The notes under the pieces were generated by a model. That model was not told the origin of the DNA. It saw only the letters and a program-made list of their open reading frames with translations, and did no database searches. A stretch of DNA of 64,000 bases, from NCBI GenBank assembly GCA_934539585.1, contig CAKTCT010000013.1, forward strand, positions 1 to 64,000. Reading direction: 5' to 3'. The DNA comes from an uncultured Oscillospiraceae bacterium. Lineage in GTDB: Bacteria; Bacillota; Clostridia; Oscillospirales; Ruminococcaceae. Shown one piece after another: positions 41,409-50,134 of the stretch. Position 1 is the stretch's first letter, and every line of letters starts with the position of its first letter. A program made the position numbers and the translations under genes.

Positions 41409-42656
41409 TCACTTTTCCACCCAGATCAGCGCCGCTGCCACATCGTTGACGTTGGTTCCCGTGGGCCCGGTCATCACCAGCCCGTCGCAGGCCGCCAGCG
41501 CGTGATACGCGTCGTTGTCCCTGAGCACCGCCGGGATGGCGATTCCCTTTTCCCGGAGGACCGCCGCCGTAGCGCCGTCCACGATCCCCCCGGCGGCGTC
41601 AGTGGGCCCGTCGGTGCCGTCGGACCCCACGGAAACCACGGCCACCCCTGAAAGCCCGTCCAGCTCCGCCGCCGCGGCCAGAGCCAGCTCCTGATTCCGG
41701 CCGCCCAAGCCCTTGCCGGTGAGCTCCACCACCGTCTCGCCCCCGGCGATCAGGGCCACCGGCTCCGAAGCCGCCCCCCGCTGATACCGGGCGCAGGCCC
41801 CCAGAAACGCCCCGGCCTCCTTGGCCTGGCAGGACAGGGAATCCGTCAGGATTACCGGCCGGTATCCCAGAGCCGCCGCCTGATCCGCCGCCGCCCGGCA
41901 AAGCTCCGATACGCTGCCGGTGATCCGGGTCTCCACATTGGTCAGAACCTTTGGCGTCTCAACCCGGAGCAGCTCCCAGACCCGCTCCGACAGCTTCAGC
42001 CCGTAGCGCTCCGCCACGGCCACAGCCTCCGCCGCCGTGGAGCTGTCCGGGCAGGCCGGACCCGACGCGATCACGTCCAGCCGGTCCCCCACCACGTCGG
42101 AGAGCATCACGGCAAAGACCCGGGCCGGGCGGCACAGCTCCGCGAACTTCCCGCCCTTCACCGCCGAAAGCCGCTTCCGAACGGCGTTGACCTCCCCGAT
42201 GGAGGCCCCGCAGGCCAGAAGCTGCCGGTTCACTTCCGCCAGCTCCTCCAGCGGGATCAGTGGCTTTTCAAACAGCGCCGACCCGCCGCCGGACACCAGA
42301 AACAGCACCGTGTCCTCCGGCTCCAGCCCCCGGACCAGCTCCAGGACCCGCTCGGTTCCCGCCACAGACCCTTCGTCCACCACCGGATGCCCGGCCTCGT
42401 AAAGCTCCAGATTCCCGATGGGCCCGGCAACATGCCCGTATTTTGTCAGCACCGCGCCCCTTTCGATCCCATCCGGCCCCAGGACCCGCCAGGCCGCGTC
42501 GGCCATCCGCCATGCGGCCTTTCCGATGGCAATGAGGACCACCTTTCCCGGAAAACTGCGCCCTTCCAGGGCCCTTTCCACCGCCTCGTCCGGCAGACAG
42601 GCCCGGATGGCCTCCCGGGCGATCTGCCCGGCGTCCTTGCGAAGATTTCGTTTCAT
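41409..42656 (-). CDS. glycerate 2-kinase (MOFRL/DUF4147 family)
   Basis: The protein has an N-terminal DUF4147 domain (VVLIAIGKAAWRMADAA, GHPVVDEGSVAGTERVLELV, LFLVSGGGSALFEKP) and a C-terminal MOFRL domain (LIAGGETVVELTGKGLGGRNQELAL, SVGSDGTDGPTDAAGG), the class II glycerate kinase pattern. It makes 2-phosphoglycerate from D-glycerate, feeding lower glycolysis. The ATG at 42656 follows GGGAGGGATTTT. 415 aa is normal. It has its own promoter and is not in an operon. Confidence 0.9.
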   Translation of the reverse strand: MKRNLRKDAGQIAREAIRACLPDEAVERALEGRSFPGKVVLIAIGKAAWRMADAAWRVLGPDGIERGAVLTKYGHVAGPIGNLELYEAGHPVVDEGSVAGTERVLELVRGLEPEDTVLFLVSGGGSALFEKPLIPLEELAEVNRQLLACGASIGEVNAVRKRLSAVKGGKFAELCRPARVFAVMLSDVVGDRLDVIASGPACPDSSTAAEAVAVAERYGLKLSERVWELLRVETPKVLTNVETRITGSVSELCRAAADQAAALGYRPVILTDSLSCQAKEAGAFLGACARYQRGAASEPVALIAGGETVVELTGKGLGGRNQELALAAAAELDGLSGVAVVSVGSDGTDGPTDAAGGIVDGATAAVLREKGIAIPAVLRDNDAYHALAACDGLVMTGPTGTNVNDVAAALIWVEK

Positions 42657-42677
42657 AAAATCCCTCCCATTCTTCCT

Positions 42678-42706
42678 ATCATACCATAAGCGCCCCCTTT
42701 TGCCAA
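42678..42706 (-). promoter_or_regulatory. promoter of the glycerate kinase gene
   Basis: TTGGCA (42706-42701) and TATGAT (42683-42678) on the minus strand, 17-nt spacer. Confidence 0.65.
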
Positions 42707-42726
42707 GAAAAATCCGCAAAAAAAGA

Positions 42727-42747
42727 GACAGGCATCGGCTGCCTGCC
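42727..42747 (-). terminator. terminator of the ABC/surface-protein operon
   Basis: An 8-bp stem (42727-42734 and 42740-42747) with one mismatch, followed on the minus strand by TCTTTTTTT. Confidence 0.65.
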
Positions 42748-42759
42748 CCTTTTCTTCGA

Positions 42760-44088
42760 TTATTCCTGCCGGATCGCCGTCAAGGCACTGATCTTGACCG
42801 CCCGGTTTGCCGGTGAGAATCCGGACACCAATCCCACCAGAGTGGCGAAAATCAGCGCGCCGATGACCAGCCACCAGGGGATAATGGACAGCCCCCCGAT
42901 GGAAAGCCCTCCGATGTCCCAGATGCTCCCCCCGCCTCCGCTGCCGAAGGTGTTGATGAGGAAGGAGATGAGGTAGCTGATCCCCACCCCCACGATGCCG
43001 CCCAGCAGGCCGATGGTTCCGGCCTCCATAAGGAACATGGTGCGGATGTCGCTGATAACGCACCCCAGAACCTTCATGACGCCGATCTCCCGGGTCCGCT
43101 CGTAAATGGACATGATCATAGTGTTGGTGATGCCCAAGGCTGCAACCAGCAGCGAAATGGCGCCCAATCCGCCGAAGATCATCTGCTGCTGCCGGGTCTG
43201 CTCCTCCAGAGGCTTCCGGATGGACTCCATGGAGTCGGTCTGATAGCCGTAGCCCTGCAAAATCTCCTCCACAGCCGCCACATGCTTCATGTCGTCTACC
43301 TTCACATAAACGTTGTTGTAGGAAAAGACCTTTTTCTTGTCTTCCTTGACGTTGTTTAACTTATTGTACTCCTTTTCCAAAGAGCGCAGATAGTTCACGT
43401 CCATGAATATGCCGTAGGGCGAGGGGTTCCGGCTCCAATCCTCCACCATGATGCCGGTGCAGTTCAGCTTTTTGGCCTTCACCTTTTTGGATGCGGTGCC
43501 GTCATCCTTGTTGATGACCAGCTCCAGCTTATCCTTCATGACATTGACTGGAGGATCCCCGGAACGGTCATTCCACCAATTGTTCTTCTTGGGATTATAG
43601 AAATCGTACCCGGCAGAAGAGCCGAACACGACAACTCCCTCATAGCCGGTAGTGGAGTCGGGCATCTGCCCCTCCTGCATCTCATATCCCATGAGTTTCA
43701 AGGCTTCAAAATCCACGCCAGTAATCTGGCTGGAGTACTGATATTTGCCGCTTTTGATGGTAAAGGCGTTCCAGTTGTCCGGATTATACGCCGGTGTCAC
43801 TGCCTGAACATATTTCAGTTGCCGGATGGTGTCCAGCATGGCGTCATCCAGCGCCGGCTTATCGCTGCCGAGTTCCGACCTTCCACCGTAGTTGTAGATG
43901 CTGATAATGGTCAAATCACCCATCTGGGCCAGAGAATCCTGCATGGTCTTCTGCATACCAAGACCCAAAGAGATCATGACCACGATGGCGCAGGTGCCGA
44001 TGACGACACCGGTCACGGTCAGGAGCGTCCGAACCTTCCGTTTCCAGAGGTTCGAGAGGCTCATGGCGATCATATCTCTCAATCTCAT
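42760..44088 (-). CDS. ABC transporter permease, MacB/FtsX type
   Basis: One N-terminal transmembrane helix (VRTLLTVTGVVIGTCAIVVMISLGLGMQ), a large extracytoplasmic MacB-like core domain (residues about 45-290), then three C-terminal helices with the FtsX motif (SIYERTREIGVMKVLGCVISDIRTMFLMEA). MacB-type systems are mechanotransmitters that act on extracytoplasmic substrates rather than moving them through a channel. Its ATG overlaps the stop of the surface-protein gene by 4 bases (ATGA), so the ATPase, surface protein and permease are one operon. Confidence 0.9.
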   Translation of the reverse strand: MRLRDMIAMSLSNLWKRKVRTLLTVTGVVIGTCAIVVMISLGLGMQKTMQDSLAQMGDLTIISIYNYGGRSELGSDKPALDDAMLDTIRQLKYVQAVTPAYNPDNWNAFTIKSGKYQYSSQITGVDFEALKLMGYEMQEGQMPDSTTGYEGVVVFGSSAGYDFYNPKKNNWWNDRSGDPPVNVMKDKLELVINKDDGTASKKVKAKKLNCTGIMVEDWSRNPSPYGIFMDVNYLRSLEKEYNKLNNVKEDKKKVFSYNNVYVKVDDMKHVAAVEEILQGYGYQTDSMESIRKPLEEQTRQQQMIFGGLGAISLLVAALGITNTMIMSIYERTREIGVMKVLGCVISDIRTMFLMEAGTIGLLGGIVGVGISYLISFLINTFGSGGGGSIWDIGGLSIGGLSIIPWWLVIGALIFATLVGLVSGFSPANRAVKISALTAIRQE

Positions 44089-46139
44089 TTTTCCGCATCC
44101 TCATCGTCGTAGTCATCCTCGGCGTCCTGAGATTTCTGCTTTTTCTTCTTGGCCGCCTTGACCACGATCACGACCACGACTACCGCCACAACAACGCCGC
44201 CGGCAATGATGGCAATCACCGCCCAGGTGGGCAGGCCGGTCTTTTCCGGTTCCACAGGGCCTACCGGATCATCGGGGCCTATGGGGTCAACCGGCTCGTA
44301 CTCCATGACCTCGCTTTCGATCTCCTTGACCACTTCCTTGACCTCGCCGTTGGCGTCCTCATAGGAGAAGGTCAGGGTGGCTTTCAGCGTGCCTGCCTGG
44401 GTGGGATTCAAAGAAATGTCAAAGCTGTCGCCGGAGCCGGACTCCACGTTGCCGATGTAGCTTTCGCTTTCCGCCGTGGTGAAGCCCTCGCCCTCGATTT
44501 TCACCGAGAGGTTGAAAATGGTGCTCTTGCCCTTGTTCACATAGGAAACATTGCCGGAAAGGGTGTCGCCTACGTAAACGGGTCCCCACATCTGCACGTC
44601 GCCGATCTCGAAGCGGTCCGGCTGGGTCAGGGGGATGGAGATGGTCTCGGTGGGGCTCAGCTCAATGCGCTCCTTGTTGACCACCGCCTCATAGTTAAAG
44701 GCGATGTCCAGTCCGTAGGATTTCGGGGAAGCGTCAGCCTTGGGCAGCAGATCGATGGATTCCTCAATGGTGCCGCCTGCGGGGATTTTCTCCACAAAGA
44801 AGGTGTTGGAGGAGTTGGCAGGCGAGAACACGCCGCCGGTGGTGGCGTCCGCGGAAGAAGAAACGGTGATCTTCACGTTCTCGATGGCCACCTTGCCCGC
44901 GTTCCGGATTTTCATGGTCAGGGTAAAGACCTTGCCGCCAGTAACGGAGGTCTCCCCCTCGTCGCCGTAGGTGTAGCTCTCAATGACGATCTGGGGCTTG
45001 CCTGCAGGAACGCCGTTGTCGTCGGCGCCTGCCGCGCTAGCCTTGACGGGGATAAACGCCTTGGCGGAAGCGGTGTTCTCACCCGCCGTCAGGGAGACGT
45101 CCAGGATGTAGTTGCCGGTGTTCATGCTGCTGCTGGTGTTCAGGTTAAAGACCAGACTGGTGGTCGCTCCGGCGTCCAGGGAGGAAACGTACTGGGTATC
45201 CAGGCTGTTGTTCATGGTGAACCCGTCGGTAGACAGGCTGCCCAGGGTCACCGCGCCGTTTTTCACGGTGCTGCTGCCGGTGTTCTTGACGGTAAGGGTC
45301 AGCTTGCAGCCGTTTCCGGCGGTAACGGTGCCGGGATTCACGGAGTATCCCACCACCTCCAGCTTGCCCTCGCCGCTCTGACCGGTGGAGCCGGTGACTT
45401 TCAGGTTGAAATCAAAGGTCTCGGAAACGGTCTCCCCGCTGTACTTGTACGCAGCGGTGACTTTCACGGAAGAAACGCCGGAAGCCGCCGAAGCAGCCGC
45501 CGTCAGGGGGATTTCCAGGTTCTTGGTCTCCTTGGCCGCGAAGGTCAGCTTCTGGGAGAAGGACGCGCCGTCCACATACACCCCATCGGGCAGGTCCACA
45601 GTGAACTGCACCTCGGAGAACCGGCGGCTGGTGGTGTTGACGATGGGAAGGACCAGCTTCTTGGTCTCCCCGGCGCTGATGGAGGGAAGGGCGGTGCCGT
45701 CCTTCACGGCAAAGGAGTTGCCGGAAGGCTTCGCCGGCTGATCATTCCCGTCATCCCGGGGAATGAAGTAGCCGGAAACGCCGCAGTCCGCCGAATCGCC
45801 GCCCACTTCCACCAGAATGGAGGGGCTGCCCTCGCCGCTGTATGTAAGGCTTACGGTAAAGGACGCGCTGCCGTTGGCGTCAAAGGAAACGGTCCTCTCA
45901 ATGGTGTCGGTGATGCTGCCCAGCCCCGTAATGGTAACGTCGGCGGTCGTCCCCTTCACCGAAGCGCCGGTGATGTTGATTTTCGCCGCAAAACGGCTCC
46001 CGGCCTCCACCGTCGCGGAGGTGGACGCGGTCACGCTCATCCCGGCGGCCTTCACCGGCGCCGCGCCGACGACGATCAGCATCAGCATGGCCAAAGCGGT
46101 CAGGAAACCGGCTGCTCTTTTAAGAATAGTCTGATTCAT
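44085..46139 (-). CDS. membrane-anchored surface protein with repeated CARDB-like beta domains
   Basis: A signal peptide (residues 1-32, AAGFLTALAMLMLIVVGAAPVKA) is followed by about five immunoglobulin-like repeats with the 'VTAGNGCKLTLTVKNTGSSTVKN' and 'VTGGKVFTLTMKIRNAGKVAIEN' pattern of CARDB/NEW3-type domains. A C-terminal helix (WAVIAIIAGGVVVAVVVVVIVV) and a Lys-then-Asp/Glu-rich tail anchor it in the membrane; no LPxTG. The gene lies between an ABC ATPase and a MacB permease and probably gives the complex an extracellular arm. Relatives are known in clostridial three-gene ABC operons, but function is not established. Confidence 0.8.
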   Translation of the reverse strand: MNQTILKRAAGFLTALAMLMLIVVGAAPVKAAGMSVTASTSATVEAGSRFAAKINITGASVKGTTADVTITGLGSITDTIERTVSFDANGSASFTVSLTYSGEGSPSILVEVGGDSADCGVSGYFIPRDDGNDQPAKPSGNSFAVKDGTALPSISAGETKKLVLPIVNTTSRRFSEVQFTVDLPDGVYVDGASFSQKLTFAAKETKNLEIPLTAAASAASGVSSVKVTAAYKYSGETVSETFDFNLKVTGSTGQSGEGKLEVVGYSVNPGTVTAGNGCKLTLTVKNTGSSTVKNGAVTLGSLSTDGFTMNNSLDTQYVSSLDAGATTSLVFNLNTSSSMNTGNYILDVSLTAGENTASAKAFIPVKASAAGADDNGVPAGKPQIVIESYTYGDEGETSVTGGKVFTLTMKIRNAGKVAIENVKITVSSSADATTGGVFSPANSSNTFFVEKIPAGGTIEESIDLLPKADASPKSYGLDIAFNYEAVVNKERIELSPTETISIPLTQPDRFEIGDVQMWGPVYVGDTLSGNVSYVNKGKSTIFNLSVKIEGEGFTTAESESYIGNVESGSGDSFDISLNPTQAGTLKATLTFSYEDANGEVKEVVKEIESEVMEYEPVDPIGPDDPVGPVEPEKTGLPTWAVIAIIAGGVVVAVVVVVIVVKAAKKKKQKSQDAEDDYDDEDAEK

Positions 46140-46191
46140 AATTCTGCCCTCAGTTTTCCGTATCAGCGGAAAACTCCTTTCTTGAAAATTG

Positions 46192-46980
46192 TCATGCCAG
46201 CTTGTCGCCGGCCAGGTCCACATTCTGTTCTACGTTGGGCTCCGGGGCCTTTTCCGCCTTGGGAGCCGCCTCCGCTTCCTCGCGGCCCAAAATGGAGTGG
46301 TTCGGTTCGTCGCTGATGATGTTTCCGTCCACCAGATGGACGATCCGGTCCGCGTACTGTGCGATGTCCCGGTCGTGGGTGACCAGGATCAGGGTCTCGT
46401 TGTGCCGCCGGGCGATGCCGACGATCATCTCCATAACCTCTTTGGTGGTTTTGGAGTCCAGGTTCCCGGTAGGCTCGTCAGCAAAGACGATCTTGGGCTT
46501 TGCCACAAAGGCCCGGGCGATGCCCACCCGCTGCTGCTGGCCGCCGGACATCTGGGTGGGCTTATGGAGCATCCGTTCCCCCAGATTCACGGCCTTGAGC
46601 ATCCGTTTGGCCTCCTTGACCCGCCTGGCCTTGGGCACCCCCTTGAATTCCAGGGGTAAGGCGACGTTTTCCACCGCCGTCATGGTCGGCATCAGGTTGT
46701 AGGACTGGAAGATGAAGCCGATGTTCTTCTGCCGGAACAGGGCCAGCTGCTTTTCGCTGAGCTTCACCATGTCCACGCCGTCGATGATCACCGCGCCCCG
46801 GGTGGGTTTTTCCAGCCCGGCCATGATGTTCAGCAGCGTGGATTTGCCGGACCCGGAGGTGCCCAGAATACAGCAAATCTCCCCGGCCTCTATATCCAGG
46901 TTGATCCGGTTCAGGGCGATGACCCGTTCCTTATCCACCCGATACACTTTTCGAATATCCTTGACACTTATCAGGCTCAT
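46192..46980 (-). CDS. ABC transporter ATP-binding protein (MacB/LolD type)
   Basis: Walker A GTSGSGKSTLLN, Q-loop region FQSYNLMPTMTAVENV, signature MSGGQQQRVGIARA, Walker B KIVFADEPTGNLDS and H-loop LVTHDRD are all intact. The 262-aa protein has an extra C-terminal tail of about 35 residues rich in Ala, Glu and Pro (EEAEAAPKAEKAPEP). It energises the MacB-like permease encoded two genes downstream. It is the first gene of the operon, with promoter at 47085-47114 and direct repeats upstream. Confidence 0.93.
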   Translation of the reverse strand: MSLISVKDIRKVYRVDKERVIALNRINLDIEAGEICCILGTSGSGKSTLLNIMAGLEKPTRGAVIIDGVDMVKLSEKQLALFRQKNIGFIFQSYNLMPTMTAVENVALPLEFKGVPKARRVKEAKRMLKAVNLGERMLHKPTQMSGGQQQRVGIARAFVAKPKIVFADEPTGNLDSKTTKEVMEMIVGIARRHNETLILVTHDRDIAQYADRIVHLVDGNIISDEPNHSILGREEAEAAPKAEKAPEPNVEQNVDLAGDKLA

Positions 46981-47084
46981 GTTGGTTCTCCTAACGTCAG
47001 ATTTTGCGAAGCGTTTCCTCCATTCTCCAAAATTCGTATCAATCAGACCGGCGGCGATCTTTTTTCTCTCTGCCGCCTATCCCC

Positions 47085-47114
47085 AGTATACCATATGCGC
47101 CCGGGGAAATCCAA
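47085..47114 (-). promoter_or_regulatory. promoter of the ABC/surface-protein operon
   Basis: TTGGAT (47114-47109) and TATACT (47090-47085), 18-nt spacer, on the minus strand; leader of about 100 nt. Confidence 0.6.
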
Positions 47115-47130
47115 TGAAAATACGGTTACA

Positions 47131-47149
47131 AACCTTAAGGTTTCCTTAA
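47131..47149. promoter_or_regulatory. TTAAGG direct repeats, possible response-regulator site
   Basis: Read on the minus strand, TTAAGG occurs twice with an 11-nt period (47149-47144 and 47138-47133), 19 bases upstream of the -35 box. Head-to-tail hexamers with an 11-nt period are typical of OmpR/PhoB-type response regulators. The inner copy is also part of the palindrome AACCTTAAGGTT. No two-component genes lie nearby, so the partner is unknown. Confidence 0.5.
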
Positions 47150-47212
47150 CCGTTTCGTCATTTATTCAGTGAAAAAATCCGCCGCATCTGTTGCAGCCCC
47201 GGAAAATTTTTC

Positions 47213-48580
47213 CTACTTCATGAGTTTTTTGAGGAGCCCCAGCTTCCCCCGGTAGGGCGGGTACCGCACCGGAAGGTCCAGCCAGGTCCCCCGTTTCAGC
47301 ACCGGTTTCCAGTGGGTGAAGGTGTCGAAGCCCGCCTTTCCGTGGCAGCCGCCCATTCCCGACTCCCCCACTCCCCCGAAGGGCAGATTGTGGGGCAGCA
47401 GATGGACGATGGTGTCGTTGAGGCACCCACCCCCGAAGCTCAGCTCCCCCAGCACCCGGCGGATGACCTCCCGGTCCCGGGTAAAAAGATACAGCGCCAA
47501 CGGCTTCGGCCGTTCCAGAACGAAGTCCAGGACCTCCCCGATCTCCCCGTAAGGGATCACCGGCAGGATTGGCCCGAAGATTTCCTCCTTCATCACCGGC
47601 CGCTCCGGCCCGGGCGCGTCCAGAACCGTCAGGGCCAGCTTCTGCCCCTCCGGATCGGCCTCCCCGCCGAACAGCACCCGTTCACCGTCCAGGAGCCCCG
47701 CCAGCCGGTCAAAATGCCGCCGGTTGACGATCTGCGGGTAGTCCCCGCTGGCCAGCATCCCCCCGGGGAACAGGACCTCCGCCTGCCGCCGGAGCTCCCG
47801 GAGGAACGCCTCCCGCACCGGCTCCTGGACCAGCACATAGTCCGGAGCCACGCAGGTCTGCCCGGCGTTCAGGCACTTCCCCCAGACGATCCGCCGGGCC
47901 GCCAGGGGGATGTCCGCCGTCCTGTCCACGATGCAGGGGCTCTTTCCCCCCAGCTCCAGCGTCACCGGCGTGAGGTTCTTGGCCGCCGCCGCCATGACGA
48001 TCCGCCCCACCCGGGGGCTTCCCGTGAAAAAGATGTGGTCGAATCCCAGGTCCAGCAGCCGGGTGTTCCCCTCCACCGAGGCCCGGCGCACCGCCACATA
48101 CTCCGGCGGATACAGGCGTTCCAGCATCTCCGCCAGGACCCCCGACGTCCGGGGCGCGTCCTCCGGCAGGACCAGGACGGCGCAGTTCCCGGCGGCTATG
48201 GCCGAAACCAGCGGCGCTAAGATCAGCTGCACCGGATAGTTCCAGGGCGCCAGGATCAGGACGCAGCCCTTGGGCTCCGCCATGAGCCTCCCCCCGGAGG
48301 GGAACTGGGTCAGCGGCCCCGGGACCCGCTTGGTCCGCGCCCAGCCCTTCAGATGCCCCAGGGCGGCCCGGATTTCTCCCCGAACCACCCCCAGCTCCGT
48401 GGCGTAGGCTTCGAAGGGGCTTTTCCCCAGGTCCGCCGCCAGAGCCTCCAGCAGCGCCGGCTCCCAGTCTCCCAGGCCCCGGAGCAGCTTCCGCAGCTGT
48501 TCCCGCCGGAACCCCAGCCCCCGGGTCGCCCCGCTCCGGAAATACGCCCGCTGCCCCTCCAGAATCTCCCGTTCCTCCAT
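47213..48580 (-). CDS. aldehyde dehydrogenase (class 3-like)
   Basis: The 455-aa protein has the ALDH core: APWNYPVQLILAPL, FTGSPRVGR, the catalytic Glu in ELGGKSPCIV and the catalytic Cys in GKCLNAGQTCVAPDYVLV, then EEIFGPILPV. The length and NAGQTCVAPDY text fit class 3-type NAD(P)-dependent enzymes that oxidise long or aromatic aldehydes. The ATG at 48580 has GGAGG 7 nt upstream; the longer upstream open frame would read through a spacer with a direct repeat of GGCGGATTTTT. No operon partners. Confidence 0.9.
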   Translation of the reverse strand: MEEREILEGQRAYFRSGATRGLGFRREQLRKLLRGLGDWEPALLEALAADLGKSPFEAYATELGVVRGEIRAALGHLKGWARTKRVPGPLTQFPSGGRLMAEPKGCVLILAPWNYPVQLILAPLVSAIAAGNCAVLVLPEDAPRTSGVLAEMLERLYPPEYVAVRRASVEGNTRLLDLGFDHIFFTGSPRVGRIVMAAAAKNLTPVTLELGGKSPCIVDRTADIPLAARRIVWGKCLNAGQTCVAPDYVLVQEPVREAFLRELRRQAEVLFPGGMLASGDYPQIVNRRHFDRLAGLLDGERVLFGGEADPEGQKLALTVLDAPGPERPVMKEEIFGPILPVIPYGEIGEVLDFVLERPKPLALYLFTRDREVIRRVLGELSFGGGCLNDTIVHLLPHNLPFGGVGESGMGGCHGKAGFDTFTHWKPVLKRGTWLDLPVRYPPYRGKLGLLKKLMK

Positions 48581-48649
48581 AAAAACTCCTCCGTTTCTTC
48601 TTCGCTCCATCAAAAATCCGCCGTTTTTTAAAAAATCCGCCCTCCCCCC

Positions 48650-48678
48650 TTGACACCGCCCCCGAATTCCGCTATACT
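48650..48678 (+). promoter_or_regulatory. near-consensus promoter of the nucleotidyltransferase gene
   Basis: TTGACA (48650-48655) is a perfect -35 box, with TATACT (48673-48678) 17 nt downstream. This is among the strongest-looking promoters in the window. Confidence 0.8.
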
Positions 48679-48730
48679 GTAATGATTTAGCAAAGCTAAA
48701 TGGGCGGCGTGGGCAAAAAGGAGGAAGCGT

Positions 48731-49447
48731 ATGTATCACTATGTCAAAAATCAAGAGTTTCTGTGCGCCATGAAAAGCGATTGCGCCGACCTTATCAACC
48801 AACTGGTCCAGCGCATCAACAACGATGACTGCATGGAGGTCCATGCGGAACTGGTCGGCAGCGGAAAATGGAACCTTATTACACAAAACGGACAAGAACC
48901 CATCGACCTCGATTATAACCTGGTTATCGACAACATCGGCCGCCGAATGTCAAGCAGTTATTCACTGCTCGGGCGCGAACAGCAAATCAAAGAATACGTC
49001 CGCCAGCAGTTCAATTTCATCCTTCAGAAAAACGATGCAGAAGACTGTGACGATTCCACCTCTGCCTTAACCACAAAATGCTGGTATTTCCAAAAGTGGC
49101 CCACCCTAAAATACCACATCGACCTCGCCATTGTCCGAAAATATCTTACCGGCTGGCAGCGTCTCCGCCACGAAAAAACCGGCTATACCAGTTTCGACCG
49201 CTGGTACTGGAACCAAATCCCCAATCTCACAGAAATAGAAGAAAAAGCCTCACGCCTCAACCATGATGGCCTATGGGAAGAAGTGCGTGCCCAGTACCTG
49301 GATAAGAAAAACCTCTATCTCCAGCGCAACGACCATAACCACTCGTCTTTCATCGTTTATATCGAAACCATCAACGAAACCTTTAACAAATTTTACCGTT
49401 CCAATGGCTGGTCTTCATCGGAAGGAACAAGATACGTCCGCAAATAA
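48731..49447 (+). CDS. orphan nucleotidyltransferase-fold protein, unknown role
   Basis: The 238-aa protein shows the polymerase-beta-like NTase pattern: LVGSGKWNLI at residues 42-50 (hG[S]G), DLD at 59-61 (first two metal acids in PIDLDYNLVI) and a third acid in YHIDLAIV (Asp131). The C-terminal half is helical, with conserved-looking KKNLYLQRNDHNHSSF. It has no partner gene, is less GC-rich than its neighbours, and has a strong promoter and terminator, as expected for a recently acquired single gene. NTases of this general kind include defence enzymes, toxins and RNA-modifying enzymes; I cannot choose between them. GGAGG lies before the ATG. Confidence 0.65.
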   Translation: MYHYVKNQEFLCAMKSDCADLINQLVQRINNDDCMEVHAELVGSGKWNLITQNGQEPIDLDYNLVIDNIGRRMSSSYSLLGREQQIKEYVRQQFNFILQKNDAEDCDDSTSALTTKCWYFQKWPTLKYHIDLAIVRKYLTGWQRLRHEKTGYTSFDRWYWNQIPNLTEIEEKASRLNHDGLWEEVRAQYLDKKNLYLQRNDHNHSSFIVYIETINETFNKFYRSNGWSSSEGTRYVRK

Positions 49448-49450
49448 CCA

Positions 49451-49488
49451 ACGCCCCGTCCGTCCCACACAGGGCCCGGACGGGGCGT
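49451..49488. terminator. convergent terminator
   Basis: A perfect 12-bp stem (49451-49462 and 49477-49488) with T4 after it on the plus strand, between the NTase gene and the convergent DUF47 gene. Confidence 0.75.
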
Positions 49489-49492
49489 TTTC

Positions 49493-50116
49493 TCAGCTGT
49501 TCTTCATCATCACGCCCTCGACCGCGTTGGCCACGTGCTCGCAGGCGTCGCAGCAAAGCTCCAGCCGGTCGAAGATTTTGGTCCACGCCACGATCTCCAC
49601 CGGGTCCTTGCAGTTGAGGTACAGGTTCCGCACCGCCTCGGTGTACATCCGGTCCCCGACCTCCTCCAGCCGGTTGATCTCGATGATGCTTTCATGGATG
49701 GTGGTGGATTTCCGGAAGTTCTGGAAGTCCTCCATGGTCTTTTTCAGGCCGTTGCAGCACTGGACCACCACGTCCACAAAGTCGATGGCCTCGGGCCGGA
49801 TGGCCTGGATGTTGTACATGTAGACCCCCATGAGCACGTCCTCGATGCTGTCCGTGACATTGTCGATCTCCTGGCCCAGCTCGATGATGTCCTCCCGCTC
49901 GATGGGGGAAATGAACTCCCGGGCCAGCCGGTTCATCATGTCGTGCTTGCCCATGTCGGCGGCGTGCTCGATTCCGTGGAGGTTGGTCATCATCTCCGCC
50001 AGCCCCGTGGGATCGAATCGCTTCAGCGAAGTCTCCAGGATTTCGGCGGACTGGCAGGAGTAGTCCACCAGCTGCACGAACGCCTCAAAATAGTTGAAGT
50101 CCCGTTTGTTTCCCAT
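49493..50116 (-). CDS. DUF47 (PhoU-like) phosphate-transport accessory protein
   Basis: The 207-aa all-helical protein has the DUF47 text: YFEAFVQLVDYSCQSAEILETSL, EHAADMGKHDMMNRLAREFISPIEREDIIELGQEIDNVTDSIEDV and NRLEEVGDRMY. DUF47/PhoU-like proteins partner Pit permeases and restrain phosphate uptake. It is 18 bases downstream of the pit gene in the same operon. The E/DxxxD metal motifs of PhoU-type bundles appear present. Confidence 0.88.
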   Translation of the reverse strand: MGNKRDFNYFEAFVQLVDYSCQSAEILETSLKRFDPTGLAEMMTNLHGIEHAADMGKHDMMNRLAREFISPIEREDIIELGQEIDNVTDSIEDVLMGVYMYNIQAIRPEAIDFVDVVVQCCNGLKKTMEDFQNFRKSTTIHESIIEINRLEEVGDRMYTEAVRNLYLNCKDPVEIVAWTKIFDRLELCCDACEHVANAVEGVMMKNS

Positions 50117-50134
50117 TGCCGTTCTCCTTTGCTT

